Shown here: positions 45,394 to 55,930 of the stretch, piece by piece | Layout of the letters: every line of letters begins with the position of its first letter | How positions within the stretch are numbered: the stretch's first letter is position 1 | From: Eriocheir sinensis | Taxonomy: Eukaryota; Arthropoda; Malacostraca; Decapoda; Varunidae | Direction: 5' to 3' | NCBI RefSeq assembly: GCF_024679095.1 | Contig: NW_026111665.1 | Coordinates: 819,207-883,206 of the forward strand | Length of the DNA: 64,000 nt | Position numbers and translations under genes: made by a program | The notes under the pieces: generated by a model | The model's database searches: none | What the model was told of the DNA's origin: nothing | What the model saw: the letters and a program-made list of their open reading frames with translations, nothing else

Positions 45394-48024
45394 GCGTCCT
45401 CCAGTGGAACGTCTGTGGCGTGCGGAGGAAGGTCCACCTCCTGCGGACTGCGCTCGGCACCGGCGGCTTCGATGTCGTCCTCCTGCAGGAGACACTCCTG
45501 GGTGAGGGCCAGTCGGTGCGGTTTAAGGGCTACAGGGCCTTCTACCTCCCTGCCATTGCCGGTGCGGCGCGTGGGTGTGGCATTCTAGTCAGGGATGCAC
45601 TTCCCTGCACTAGGTTGACTCATCCCGTGCCATGCGGTGACGGCGTGGAGGTGCTGGCAGTACGGGTGGCCTTGCCGAGCGCGACCATAGAGGTTTACTG
45701 TGTTTACAGTGGCCAGGCTGCGGTTGCAGACTTCACCGAACTTTTCTCACTCGCCGCCGATGAGCCCACCTTCATCAGCGGCGACTTTAACGCCCACCAC
45801 GAGAGGGTGGGGGAGCCGCCAGAACAACCGTGTCGGCCGCCACATCGCAGCAACGTTGGCGGACCAGCCAACTGTCACGGTGCTCAACACGGGGGAGCCC
45901 ACTCACGTCCGCGGGGGGGTGCTGGACCTCTCCCTGGTGTCGCAGCCTCTTGCTGTCTGCGCGACGTGGGCCCTGCATGACAGCCTGGCCAGCGACCACT
46001 TTGCCACTATCACCACCCTACCTGTGGCCCCGCCTGTGCCTCCGCAGCGGCCGGCACGCTGGAATTTGAGCAGGGCTGACTGGCCTAGGTTCCGCGCGGC
46101 GGTTGCCTGTCATCTGGCGACCACCGACAGGCCTGACGACTTAGAGGGGGCGGCGGTCCGCCTGATTGAAATGTTCCGCAGTGCAGCTGGCGAGGCCATC
46201 CCCACCACCAGACCTGCGAAGCGGAAGTATAAGGACCGGTGGTACTACAATGCGGACATAAAAGAGGCCAACCACCGAGTCAATCAGGCGCGTAAACTCA
46301 ACAGGCGTCACAACACCGACGCCACGAGGGGCCTCCTCAGGGCGGCCATCCGCCAGGCTAAGGTGACTGCTGAGAGGGTGCAAGAGGAGCACTGGCTATC
46401 CTGGTGCGACACCATTGACTCCGGTGTCTCCACTGCTGTGCTCTGACGGAAGCTCCGAGCGGTTGCACGAGGGACCAGGCCTAGGCCACCGCTTCACCCG
46501 CAGCCTCAAGTCGAGGCCGGGAGACTGCTTACCACCTTTGTTTCCCGGGCCTCGTCTGCCAGGCTGCCTCCGGCCACCAGGGAGCTACAGAGGGAAGCCT
46601 ACGCTGCCAGGATCGAGGCATTCACGGCAGCTTGTAGGGAGGACCACGCTGCCGACGCCCCCATCCGCGTGGAAGAGCTTGTGCGAGCCATCCCCAGGAA
46701 AGACACTGCCCCTGGAGAGGATGCCATACCATACACGTTCCTTCGGAACGCTGGGACGGAGATGCAGCATGAAATAACAGCTCTTTTCAACAAGTCATAT
46801 ACTGTCGGTGCCCTTCCCGCGGCGTGGAAAACAGCCACCATTGTCCCTATCCCCAAGGGCGTAGATGGCCAACACCGCCCAATCTCCCTTCTCAGCTGCC
46901 TGGGGAAGACGATGGAAAGGGTCATCCTCTCTCGCCTCCTCTGGACCATGGGCCCTCTGCACCACCATCTGTTTGCCTTCCGGCAAGGCAGGGGGACACG
47001 GGACTGCGTCTCTACCCTCCTTTCAACCATCCTCGATAGGGCGGCGGTAGTCGTGTTCCTCGACCTAGAAAAAGCCTTTGAGCTGGCATCTGCGCCTGCG
47101 ATTCTCTCGATCCTGGCGGAGAAAGGTGTCCGGGGCCGCCTTTTAGCCTGGATAGGGCACTACCTCATGGGTCGACAGGCCGCAGTGCGGTATCAGGGAT
47201 GTACTTCTGCTGTTGAGAACCTGGAAAACGGTACGCCACAGGGTGGAGTGCTGAGCCCCGTTCTCTTTAACCTGCTAGTCGAGAAACTGGCGGCCCTCCC
47301 GACCAGCAGGTATTGCAAAGTGCTGTGCTATGCTGATGACGTGGCCATGGTTGCTACGGGACCAAATCCTGTGGCCAGCGCTCGCCTACTTCTCCGCCGT
47401 CTCGCAGAGGCTTGTGCTTCCCTCGGCCTCGTCGTCAAATGGGAAAAGACCAAGGCAATGCTGTTCCGGCAGAGGCGTCCCCCCGAGCCTCTCCTGCTTG
47501 GCGGCGAGCCGTTACCGTGGGTGTCCTCATATAAGTACCTGGGTATGACCGTCGACTCACGGCTGTCGTTTGTGCCTTACATCGCCTCTCTCAGTGCGAG
47601 GGTGAAGAGCCGCACCAACATCATGCGCGCCCTGGCACGGACGGAGGGCGGTGCGAGCGGCAGGGTGCTAAGGCGCTTTTATGTCCAGGCGGTGCGGTCC
47701 TGTGTGGACTATGGGTCGCCATGCCTCCTCACCGTTAGCACCGCTGCACTCGTGCAGCTTGAGGTGGCCCAGAACGCGGCACTCTGCCACATTCTCGGGG
47801 CCCCGCACTGGACAAAATGCGTGTGCCTCAAAGCGGAGGCTCGATTGCCCTCCATCTCCACCAGGGTCAACCAGCTTTCCATCAGCCACCTTATTAAGCT
47901 GCTCCGTCTCAGGGCACACGCCATCTCCTCCGCAACCCGGAAGGGCTGCCTGCACCACAGCTTATTTTTGCCCTCTGACGAGGCTTTCGTGAGACTCGTC
48001 ACAACATGTGAGCCCCCGAGATGA
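45380..48024 (+). pseudogene. ORF2 of LINE A2: APE and RT, RNase H deleted, frameshifts
   Basis: APE from VLQWNVCGVRRKV near 45400, with a frameshift in the GDFNAHHER block near 45805. A nonsense codon TGA stands at 46444-46446 where A1 has Trp. RT is complete (GTPQGGVLSPVLFNLL, YADDVAMVATGP near 47330) in one frame from about 46447 to 47910. The frame then jumps to a C-terminal remnant ending TTCEPPR at 48024. RNase H is missing. Confidence 0.88.
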
Positions 48025-48049
48025 GCCCCCCGATAAGCCTTCGCCAAAT

Positions 48050-48332
48050 CAGTGGACCGCCAGCACTCGTCGAGCGAGCAACTCTCCCGGCCTCTGGGCC
48101 ACCTATAGACTGCTGAGTTGCTCGCTCGGCTCAGCTACGGGCTGCTCCTGAGCACCTGCTCGGAGGGCCCGTGCCTCCGTCGCTGCTCGCCGGCTTCTAC
48201 ACGTGGCTGTGGCGGCGGCGTAGGCTTCCACACACCCGCCGCACGCCAGCGGCGGGTTCCCCCCTGCGACGGGCCGTCAATTGACAAAGGCCCGTTCCCC
48301 CTTTTTAGGGGGTAAATCCCTAACGAACGAAC
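48050..48332 (+). mobile_element. SINE-h copy s1
   Basis: Starts CAGTGGACCGCC directly after the LINE A2 remnant and ends with the hairpins and a TAACGAACGAAC tail. It is followed by GAGCGGCGGGT (48333-48343), the sequence at the H2A transcription start region. Confidence 0.88.
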
Positions 48333-48343
48333 GAGCGGCGGGT

Positions 48344-48631
48344 CAGTGGACCGCCAGCACTCGTCGAGCGAGCAACTCTCCTGGCCTCTGGTCCACCTAT
48401 AGACTGCTGAGTTGCTCGCTCGGCTCAGCTACGGGCTGCTCCTGAGCGCCTGCTCGGAGGGCCCGTGCCTCCGTCGCTGCTCGCCGGCTTCTACCCGTGG
48501 CTGTGGCGGCGGCGGAGGCTTCCCCACACCCGCCGCACGCCAGCGGCGGGTTCCCCCCTGCGACGGGCCGTCGTAAGACAAAGGCCCGTTCCCCCTTTTT
48601 AGGGGGTAAATCCCACAACAACAACAACAAC
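48344..48631 (+). mobile_element. SINE-h copy s2, 11 bp target duplication at H2A
   Basis: Complete copy with a CAA-repeat tail. It is flanked by GAGCGGCGGGT at 48333-48343 and 48632-48642. The uninterrupted site is visible in the intact H2A promoter at 63268-63278. It therefore inserted in the H2A 5' region, in sense orientation to H2A. Confidence 0.92.
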
Positions 48632-48702
48632 GAGCGGCGGGTATTCGCTCTCCGAGCCCACAGCAGAAGCGCAAGTCCACACCCCCACAACTCACTGTCG
48701 AC

Positions 48703-49071
<369 letters not shown>

Positions 49072-49114
49072 TCGCCCTCGGCCTTTCAGGGACGACAACA
49101 GTACCGTTTAATCC

Positions 49115-49131
49115 GGCTCCCCTTGGGAGCC
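49115..49131 (+). terminator. Histone mRNA 3' stem-loop (H2A pseudogene)
   Basis: GGCTCCCCTTGGGAGCC, a 7 bp stem, followed by the purine-rich CCAAAAAGAG that fits a U7 (HDE) target. Confidence 0.8.
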
Positions 49132-49893
49132 ACACCCTTTTCCAAAAAGAGAATTCTGGACACCCCCTCAAGTACATAGTGCCATTCCTAGGTCAATTAT
49201 TGCTGATATTACTAGGAAGAAGACCCTCAGTCATGACAACAACAACAACAATTAACAACCCCCACGTCTGGCAGGCTTCCCACAGTTAGTTTGTTTGTTT
49301 TCTTCACAGCAGGTAAGGGACTCCTCTGCTGACAACGACGACAACAACAACCCACAAAACATAACATAACAAATAAAAAAAACGCAAAACAGAGCCGGGA
49401 GGTAGGTCGTTGAGACGATGATGGCCGTCGTGCAGATCAGATGCGGCGCTGCCCCCGCCGAGATGAAGTAGGTAGGTAGGTAAGTAGTAGCTGGGTGGGC
49501 TCCGACCCGCCCGTCGTCATCACTGCTGTGGCCTGTGGAGTAGGTCCGGAATGAGTAAAATGAATCCGTCAGTCAATCAGTCAATCAGTCAGTCAGTCAC
49601 TGACGTCATGTATGATCCCCTGCCTCACCCGAGAAAGCATGCATCGGTTTGTACCTTCACCTTCACACGCACACACAGCCATCATCACGGTATAGTTTAA
49701 CCCAACCTAAATATCCTGTCTCACACGCAGGTGCTAGGTGGCGAGGTAGACCCTGAGGAGAAGAAGAAAAAGTTTGGGAGGGTAAGCTAAACTAAGTGCA
49801 AAAGCACCAGGGCCAGCCAGCCAGCCAGCCAGCACAGACACTACGATACAGGAGTCTCGCGCTAGCTAATAAGAATTAGAATTACAATTAGAA

Positions 49894-49926
<33 letters not shown>

Positions 49927-49960
49927 AAAAAAAAAGAGTTTAAGGAGACCCACGCACATA
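49132..49960. other. H2A downstream spacer and unannotated sequence
   Basis: 49132 to about 49370 is nearly identical to 63771-64000 (histone spacer with ACAACA repeats). The rest has GTAG, CAGT, CAGC and CA simple repeats. A 51-base candidate exon lies at 49731-49781. No other gene seen. Confidence 0.6.
49731..49781 (+). other. Candidate 17-codon micro-exon
   Basis: Fifty-one bases open in one frame (VLGGEVDPEEKKKKFGR). They are preceded by CTCACACGCAG and followed by GTAAGC, good splice acceptor and donor matches. No neighbouring exon is recognised, so this may be chance or the relic of a host gene. Confidence 0.25.
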
Positions 49961-49972
49961 GCTCCGCCGTAG

Positions 49973-50390
49973 GTTCCCCTGGCGGACGGGGAACCCCACT
50001 AGTTGCTCTTCTGCTGTAACTAAAAGCCATTGCTAAGGAGTGATTTTTTTTTTTCCTTGAGAAATATCTTTAGCATATTCTTTGGCCAGTATGTGGGTAG
50101 AGTTTATTACATTGTATGATTATCTCTTGATTATATCTTTGAAGTCTTTTGCTACCATAAACCATACAGGAGCAGTATATTCAAACATAGGTGTTACGGG
50201 AGTTATGAATAGAGATCTTATATGATTGTTCTACTTCGGTAATCATTACGCTTTTAACTGAACTGTTTAGACTTTTTTGAGGTAAATTCTTAGAATAAAA
50301 GCCTTAACAAGCAATTCCCTCTATACCTCTCACATACTATAATGAAAATATATATGTTCTGTCTGTAGGTATTAGAATATTTCAGTAACT
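49973..50390. other. AT-rich segment with hairpin, possibly an old LINE remnant
   Basis: A perfect hairpin GGTTCCCC...GGGGAACC lies near 49973-49996. The minus strand at about 50120-50200 encodes a short MFEYTAPVWFMVAKDF stretch resembling the post-RT region of non-LTR elements, but it is too short to assign. The base composition is much more AT-rich than the LINEs around it. Confidence 0.3.
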
Positions 50391-50800
50391 ATGAAAGAGT
50401 TGATAAAAGCGCTATTAGATTTCATTTTTCCTCCCATATGCACAGGATGTAAAAACAAACTTGTTCAAGGAGAATTATTTATTTGTACCATTTGCTTGAG
50501 TAACTGAAAATCCTATTACCAATCGTTTTGTAGATACAGCTACTATTACCTATGGTCTTGCATTAAAAAAAAAAAATAATTGGGGAGGTATTAGGAGTTG
50601 AGTATGGCAATATTTTTGTATTAACATCCAGTTATTTCAGTGATAGATGGAATAATACTTATTCCATTGCACAGGCAAATATTGCAGGAAAGACACTATA
50701 ATCCAAGTGATTATTTTCGCTAAAGGACTTTCAGAATCACTAAAAAGAGACAGTCATCTAACATATGTAGAAAGAAATCGCAATACTCCATCCCAAGCAA
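50391..50800 (+). pseudogene. comF: Decayed bacterial-type ComF / phosphoribosyltransferase family fragment
   Basis: From ATG 50391 the first 38 codons include LLDFIFPPICTGCK and FICTIC, i.e. two CX2C pairs spaced as in the N-terminal zinc ribbon of ComF proteins. After a stop (50505), ENPITNRFVDTATITYGLA matches the next conserved ComF block. A further frame near 50690-50790 gives SDYF, AKGLSESL and VERNRNTPSQA, which fits the FNQ...A.GLS...RxRNTxSQ block. There are several stops and frameshifts. AT-rich and intron-free, it looks like bacterial DNA (perhaps of a Bacteroidota symbiont) fixed in the animal genome. Assignment is by motif only. Confidence 0.6.
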
Positions 50801-50856
50801 GACCCCCCCCCCAAAAAAAAAGGAAAGCCAACACGCATTACAAACCTCAACAAACT

Positions 50857-52135
50857 AAGAACAAAACTCCCACAACAAAACTAACTAACAAGTTAGCTTG
50901 CAACAAACAAACAAACACAAACGAGCTAGCTCCCTAACGAGCTGTTTTGCTAGTTAGTTAGTTTGTTTCTTTGTTTGTTTGTTTGTTTGCTAGTTAGCTT
51001 GTTATTTTGTTTGTTTGCTAGCTAGCTACCTTGTTTGTTTGCTTGCTTGCTAGTTAGTTAGTTAGTTAGTTAGTTAGCTATTTAGCTAGTTAGTCAGTTA
51101 GTTAGTTTGTTTGTTTGTTTGTTTGTTTGTTTGATAGCTAGCTTGTTTGCTTGCTAGCTAGCTAGTGAGTTTGTTTGTTTGCTTGCTAGTTAGCTTGTTA
51201 TTTTGTTTGTTTGCTAGCTAGCTACCTTGTTTGTTTGTTTGCTTGCTAGCTAGTTTGTTTGTTTGCTTGCTAGCTAGTTTGTTTGTTTGCTTGCTAGTTA
51301 GCTAGCTAGCTAGCTAGTTAGTTTGTTTGCTAGCTAGCTTGTTTGTTTGTTTGTTTGCTTGCTAGCTAGCTAGCTAGCTAGTTAGTTTGTTTATTTGTTT
51401 GTTTGCTAGCTAGCTACCTTGTTTGTTTGTTTGCTAGCTAGCTAGTTTGTTTGTTTGCTTGCTAGCTAGCTAGCTAGTTTGTTTGTTTGCTTGCTTGTTA
51501 GCTAGCTAGTTAGTTTGTTTATTTGTTTGTTTGCTAGCTAGCTACCTTGTTTGTTTGTTTGCTAGCTAGCTAGTTTGTTTGTTTGCTTGTTAGCTAGCTA
51601 GTTGGTTTGTTTGCTAGCTAGTTTGTTTATTTGTTTGCTTGCTAGCTAGCTAGTTGGTTTGTTTGCTAGCTAGCTAGTGGGTTTGTTTGTTTACTAGCTA
51701 GCTTGTTTGTTTGTTTGTTTGTTTGCTAGCTAGCTACCTTGTTTGTTTGTTTGTTTGTTTGTTTGCTAGCTAGCAAGCTAGTTTGTTTGTTTGATTGCTA
51801 GCTAGCTAGTTAGTTAGTTTGTTTGTGTATTAGTTAGCTAGCTAGCTAGCTAGTTTGTTTGTTTGTTTGTTTGTTGCTAGCTAGCTTGCTTGTTTGTGTG
51901 TTGCCATCTAGCTTGATTGTTTGTTTGTTGGTTGGTCGGTTTCTTCCTTTTCTAGCTCGTTCGTTCAACTGAGTTTGTTTGTTTGTTTGTTTGTTTGTTT
52001 GTTAGTTTGTTTGTTTGTTTGTTTGCTTGCTTGCTTGCTTGCATGCTTGCTCGCTAGCTAGTTTGTCTTTTAGTTTGTTATCTACCTAGTTTTGTGTTTG
52101 TCTGTTAGCTAGCCCGTTTGCTTGTTTTGGCTGGC
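50857..52135. repeat. GTTT/CTAG tetranucleotide minisatellite, copy 3
   Basis: Counterpart of 29957-31170 with the same left flank and the same GGCA-repeat end, but a different internal arrangement. No gene. Confidence 0.9.
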
Positions 52136-52390
52136 AGGCAGGCAGGCAGGCAGGCAGGCAGGCACACCTATTTACATGCCTGCACACCTACTTTCATAGA
52201 AACGTATTTGCAGCTTTTTAGTCATCCACCTGTCTACTGTTGGGCATCTATACGCTTGCCAAGGGTTCCGGCGGGTTACTCGGTGGCGGGGCTGGTTCAA
52301 CGTATCTGAAAAGCGGGTCCAATAAGAGAGGGCACAACTTTATGATGAGGACGACAACGAAAAACAAGAGAATAATAATAATAATAATAA

Positions 52391-52421
<31 letters not shown>

Positions 52422-52826
52422 AAGAAGAAGAAGAAGATGAAGAAGAAGAAGAAGATGAAGAAGAAGAAGAACGAGAACGAGAACGAGAACAAGAAGAAGA
52501 AGAAGAAGAAGGAGGAGGAGGAGGAGGAGGGGGGGGGGAGGGAGAGGGAGATTCCCACTTCCTCAGCCTTTCCCTTCAAGTTCGCTCTGAGCCTGTCCCT
52601 CCCCCTCTCACCCTACCCTTGCTTTCCTATGCACTCCTGCATATTCCTAGAGACAATAGAATAAGTGGATCAAGAAGGGGAGGCTTCTTTTTCTCTCTGT
52701 CTATATATTTGCCGTCTTTCTCATTATTGCTTTCTTTTTTTAACCTTTCTATGTCATCCTTCCTCTCTTTCTTTTCCTCTTCCCGTCCAGACGTCTCTTT
52801 GTTTTGGCTATATATTTTTCAATATA

Positions 52827-52898
<72 letters not shown>

Positions 52899-53271
52899 CA
52901 TAGATATCCTGTTACTGATTTTACAAAGAATTGACAGGGACAGGGGAAATTATGGCAAAATGATGTTTCTGTAAGAACTGAAACAAACATATTGGAGCTT
53001 ACTAGTGTCAAATGAGGTGGATGGGGAGCAGTGGGCGGAGGTGTGAACCATCATTAGGCAGGAGGGAGGGAAAGGATGGGAGGGAGGAGACAAACTGGAG
53101 CTTACTAGTGTCAAATGAGGTGGATGGGGAGCAGTAGGTGGAGGTGCGAACCATCATCATTAGGCAGGAGGGAGGGAGGAAACAGAAAGAAAGAAAGAGA
53201 GAAAGAAAGAGAGAAAGGAAATATAACTGAAGTAAAAAGTGTGCTACTATTCTCTTAGTGAATAAAAATGT
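52136..53271 (-). repeat. H4 downstream spacer, copy 3
   Basis: Matches 31171-32287: GGCA repeats, a GAA/GAG purine stretch (52390-52545), a CT array (52829-52893), ACTAGTGTCAAATGAGG blocks and GAAA repeats. It lies 3' of the H4 at 53329. Confidence 0.85.
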
Positions 53272-53288
53272 GGACCTCAAAGAGGTCC
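53272..53288 (-). terminator. Histone mRNA 3' stem-loop (H4, copy 3)
   Basis: Minus-strand GGACCTCTTTGAGGTCC, identical to the other two H4 copies. Confidence 0.85.
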
Positions 53289-53328
53289 GGGGTGGGTGGG
53301 TTAGGTCGGGCTCGCTCAGGCAGCGGCA

Positions 53329-53643
<315 letters not shown>

Positions 53644-53682
53644 TCAGGTGGGTAGCTCAACAGTGGAGTGAGTGTTGGGTTG

Positions 53683-54296
53683 CTTTTACTTTTTGCTTTA
53701 ATAGTTTATTGATAACTTTTACATAAGACATAAAAAATAAAAATAAACATGAAAATTACAAAAATAATCGGTTATCAAAGCAGGCTCTAAATAAGCAGCC
53801 TGCCCGATGTACAATGCATAGGTTACACAGGATACAAATGTTGAAAGATACACGTGGGAAAATGTCATGTTATTCACAGGTCACCGGAGTAGTCGCTTGC
53901 GAGCTCCTCGTCGGTGAGCTCCCTGTCTGCATTCAGGAAGAGGTCTTCGTCCACGCCTCCGACGTCGACCTCGTCCTCAGAGACGTCTTCTTCCTCATAT
54001 GTCGCCCACTCAACCTCCTGCTTGTGGTCGAAGTGGCGTGGGGGGTTACCCAGTGGGCGAGCCGTGCGGATGGAGGCTGGGAGCGGCTTCCCGTCACGGA
54101 GTGTCCTCCTCACTAAGGGGAGGGCTGTCTCGTGCGGGATCCTCTCGAACCTGGCCTCTTCCTCTTGTTCAGTGAGGTGCTCGTAGCGGATCAGGAGATC
54201 CACCAGCTCGCCCTCACTGAAAGTGTAGGTCCGTGGGGTCTGAGTCGCCTGGCAGCTGCCGGGGGCCTCGCGGGGTGCTGGCTCCACTGCCGGAAG
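53683..54296 (-). other. Foreign 3' segment of LINE B2 with an acidic open frame and AATAAA
   Basis: After the ORF2 piece ends near RAASARLPA, an in-phase open frame continues for about 140 codons to a stop at 53874. It is rich in Asp/Glu, e.g. EEEDVSEDEVDVGG and LTDEELASDYSGDL. A 3' UTR follows with AATAAA on the minus strand (53705-53710) close to its A-rich end (GCAAAAAGTAAAAG). I do not recognise the protein. It looks like the 3' part of a polyadenylated transcript joined to LINE B by template switching, or the 3' end of another retroelement. Confidence 0.55.
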
Positions 54297-54666
54297 CCGG
54301 GCGGAAGCAGCACGGGAGGAGAAGGTGGTAACAAGCCGCTCCGCCTCTGCCTGGGGCTGTGGGTGTAAAGCTGGGCGCGCGACGGCCCTCAGCTTCCGCC
54401 AAAGGACTGCAGCGGACGTACAGCCGTCAAGTCCCCCGCACCACGCCAGCCAGTGCTCCTCCTGCACCCGGTCGGCGTTTTCCCTGGCGCGACGGACAGC
54501 AGCGCGCAGCAAGCCTCGCGTCGCCTCCGTGTTGACTCTCCTGTTAAGCTTACGGGCCTGGTTGACTCGGTGGTTCGCCTCCCTCACCTCCTCGGTATAG
54601 TACCACCTGTCACGGTGGACCACCGCCACAGGCCGGAGGAGGGGGATCGCCTCATCAGCAGCAGCT
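54297..54666 (-). pseudogene. LINE B2 ORF2, middle fragment
   Basis: Region between APE and RT (AADEAIPLLRPVAVVHRDRW through VLWRKLRAVA), matching B3 at about 61320-61680. A deletion of 5 codons after LRAVA is seen. It is bounded by the CR1-like insert and by the foreign 3' segment. Confidence 0.85.
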
Positions 54667-55129
54667 GTGAACATAAGAACATAAGAACATAAGAACGCAG
54701 GAGTCTGCAAGAGGCCGGCAGGCCTGTACGAGGCAGCTCCTTTGACCCTAAGCTCCCGTGTATCTAACCCCACCTAATATCGCTGTCCATGAATTTATCT
54801 AGTCTATTTTTGAATGTGACAATTGTATTGGCACTCACCACATGACTGCTAAGCCTATTCCACTCGTCCACCACCCTGTTAGAAAACCAATTTTTGCCTA
54901 TGTCCCTGTTGAATCTGAATTTATCCAGTTTAAACCCGTTACTTCGTGTCCTACCCGGTTCTCTTACCAACAAAACCTTATGAATGTCTCCCTTATTAAA
55001 GCCCTTCATCCATTTATAAACCTCGATCATGTCTCCACGCACCCTTCGCCTTTCTAGAGAATGCAAGTTTAACTGTTTGAGTCTTTCCTCGTATGGCAAG
55101 TTTCTCAACCCCTGAATCATCTTAGTCAT
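54667..55129 (-). mobile_element. CR1/L2-like LINE 3' fragment nested in LINE B2
   Basis: Minus strand, 5'-truncated. It encodes the C-terminus of an RT ORF with LRNLPYEERLKQLNLHSLERRR, here split as LRNLPYEERLKQL and HSLERRRVRGD, then RDIGKNWFSNRVVDEWN and FKNRLDKFM. A short 3' UTR and the tandem tail TTCTTATG x3 follow. It interrupts LINE B2 ORF2 between GTTGACGC and TTCACAGC. It is unrelated to the histone-associated families and shows ordinary 5' truncation. Confidence 0.88.
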
Positions 55130-55930
55130 CCTCCTCTGCGTCAACCAGGCGCGCGTCCGCCGCCTCGAGGTCGTCGGGCCGGATGGTGGCGGCCAGACGA
55201 CGGGCGACGGCCCCGCGGAACCGAGGCCATTCAGCCCGGCGCAGGTTCCAGCGCGGAGGCCGCTGTGGTAACACAGGCGGCGGGACAGGGAGTGCAACAA
55301 CGGAGGCGAAATGGTCGCTCGCGAGGTGCGGGTGGAGGGTCCACGTTGCGCCGACTGCAAGTGGCTGCGACACAAAGCAGAGGTCCAGGACGCCACCAGC
55401 CATGTGCGTGGGCACCCCGGTGTTGAGGAGCGCAACCCCAGGAACGTCCTCCAAGGCCGAGGCAAGGTGGCGGCGCCCTGCGCGGTTCCTCCCCCTACTC
55501 CCCCACCTTTCATGGTGGGCGTTGAAGTCACCCCCGATGAAGGTGGGTTCGTCATTAGCCAGGGAGAGGAGCTCAGTGTAGTCGGGCTCGGCCCGCGGCC
55601 CGCTGTACACGCAGTAGAACGCGACACACGCGCTCGGCAAGGTCACCTTGACTGCCAATACCTCCACACCGGCACCGCACAGCACGGGGCGATGCACTCG
55701 AGAACAGGGAAGTGCATCCCTGACCAAGATACAACACCCACGCACCGCACCGGCGACAGCAGGGAGGTAAAAGGCCCTGTAGCCCTTGAAAGGCACCAAC
55801 TGGCCCTCCCGAAGGAGCGTCTCCTGTAATAGGATGACGTCAAAGCCGTCGGTGCCGATCGCAGCTCGCAGGAGGTTAACCTTGCCGCGCACGCCGCACA
55901 CGTTCCACTGCTTAACACTCAGCGGTCGGT
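55130..55930 (-). pseudogene. LINE B2 ORF2, APE endonuclease fragment
   Basis: Starts SVKQWNVCGVRGKV in the -1 frame over the ORF1 stop. It has LLQETLL, the GGDFNAHHERWGS block and a SDHF motif, and is open until the CR1-like insertion. One His-Arg insertion (AGRRHLAS) is seen relative to B3. Confidence 0.88.

Larger units (their letters stand above)
42995..48049 (+). mobile_element. LINE A2, internally deleted, upstream of H2A
   Basis: Second family A copy. The 5' start TTGACTACGATAGG corresponds to 16690. The 5' UTR has a ~100 base deletion after 43275. ORF1 and ORF2 are close to A1. About 1 kb covering the RNase H region is missing near 47910, and the end corresponds to a diverged A-like C-terminus. 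The family 3' hairpins are absent, because SINE-h s1 follows at 48050. Confidence 0.85.

Noticed and set aside
48050..48332. tRNA-derived SINE
   Set aside because: No A box or B box (GGTTCGANNCC) could be found in the 5' half on either strand.
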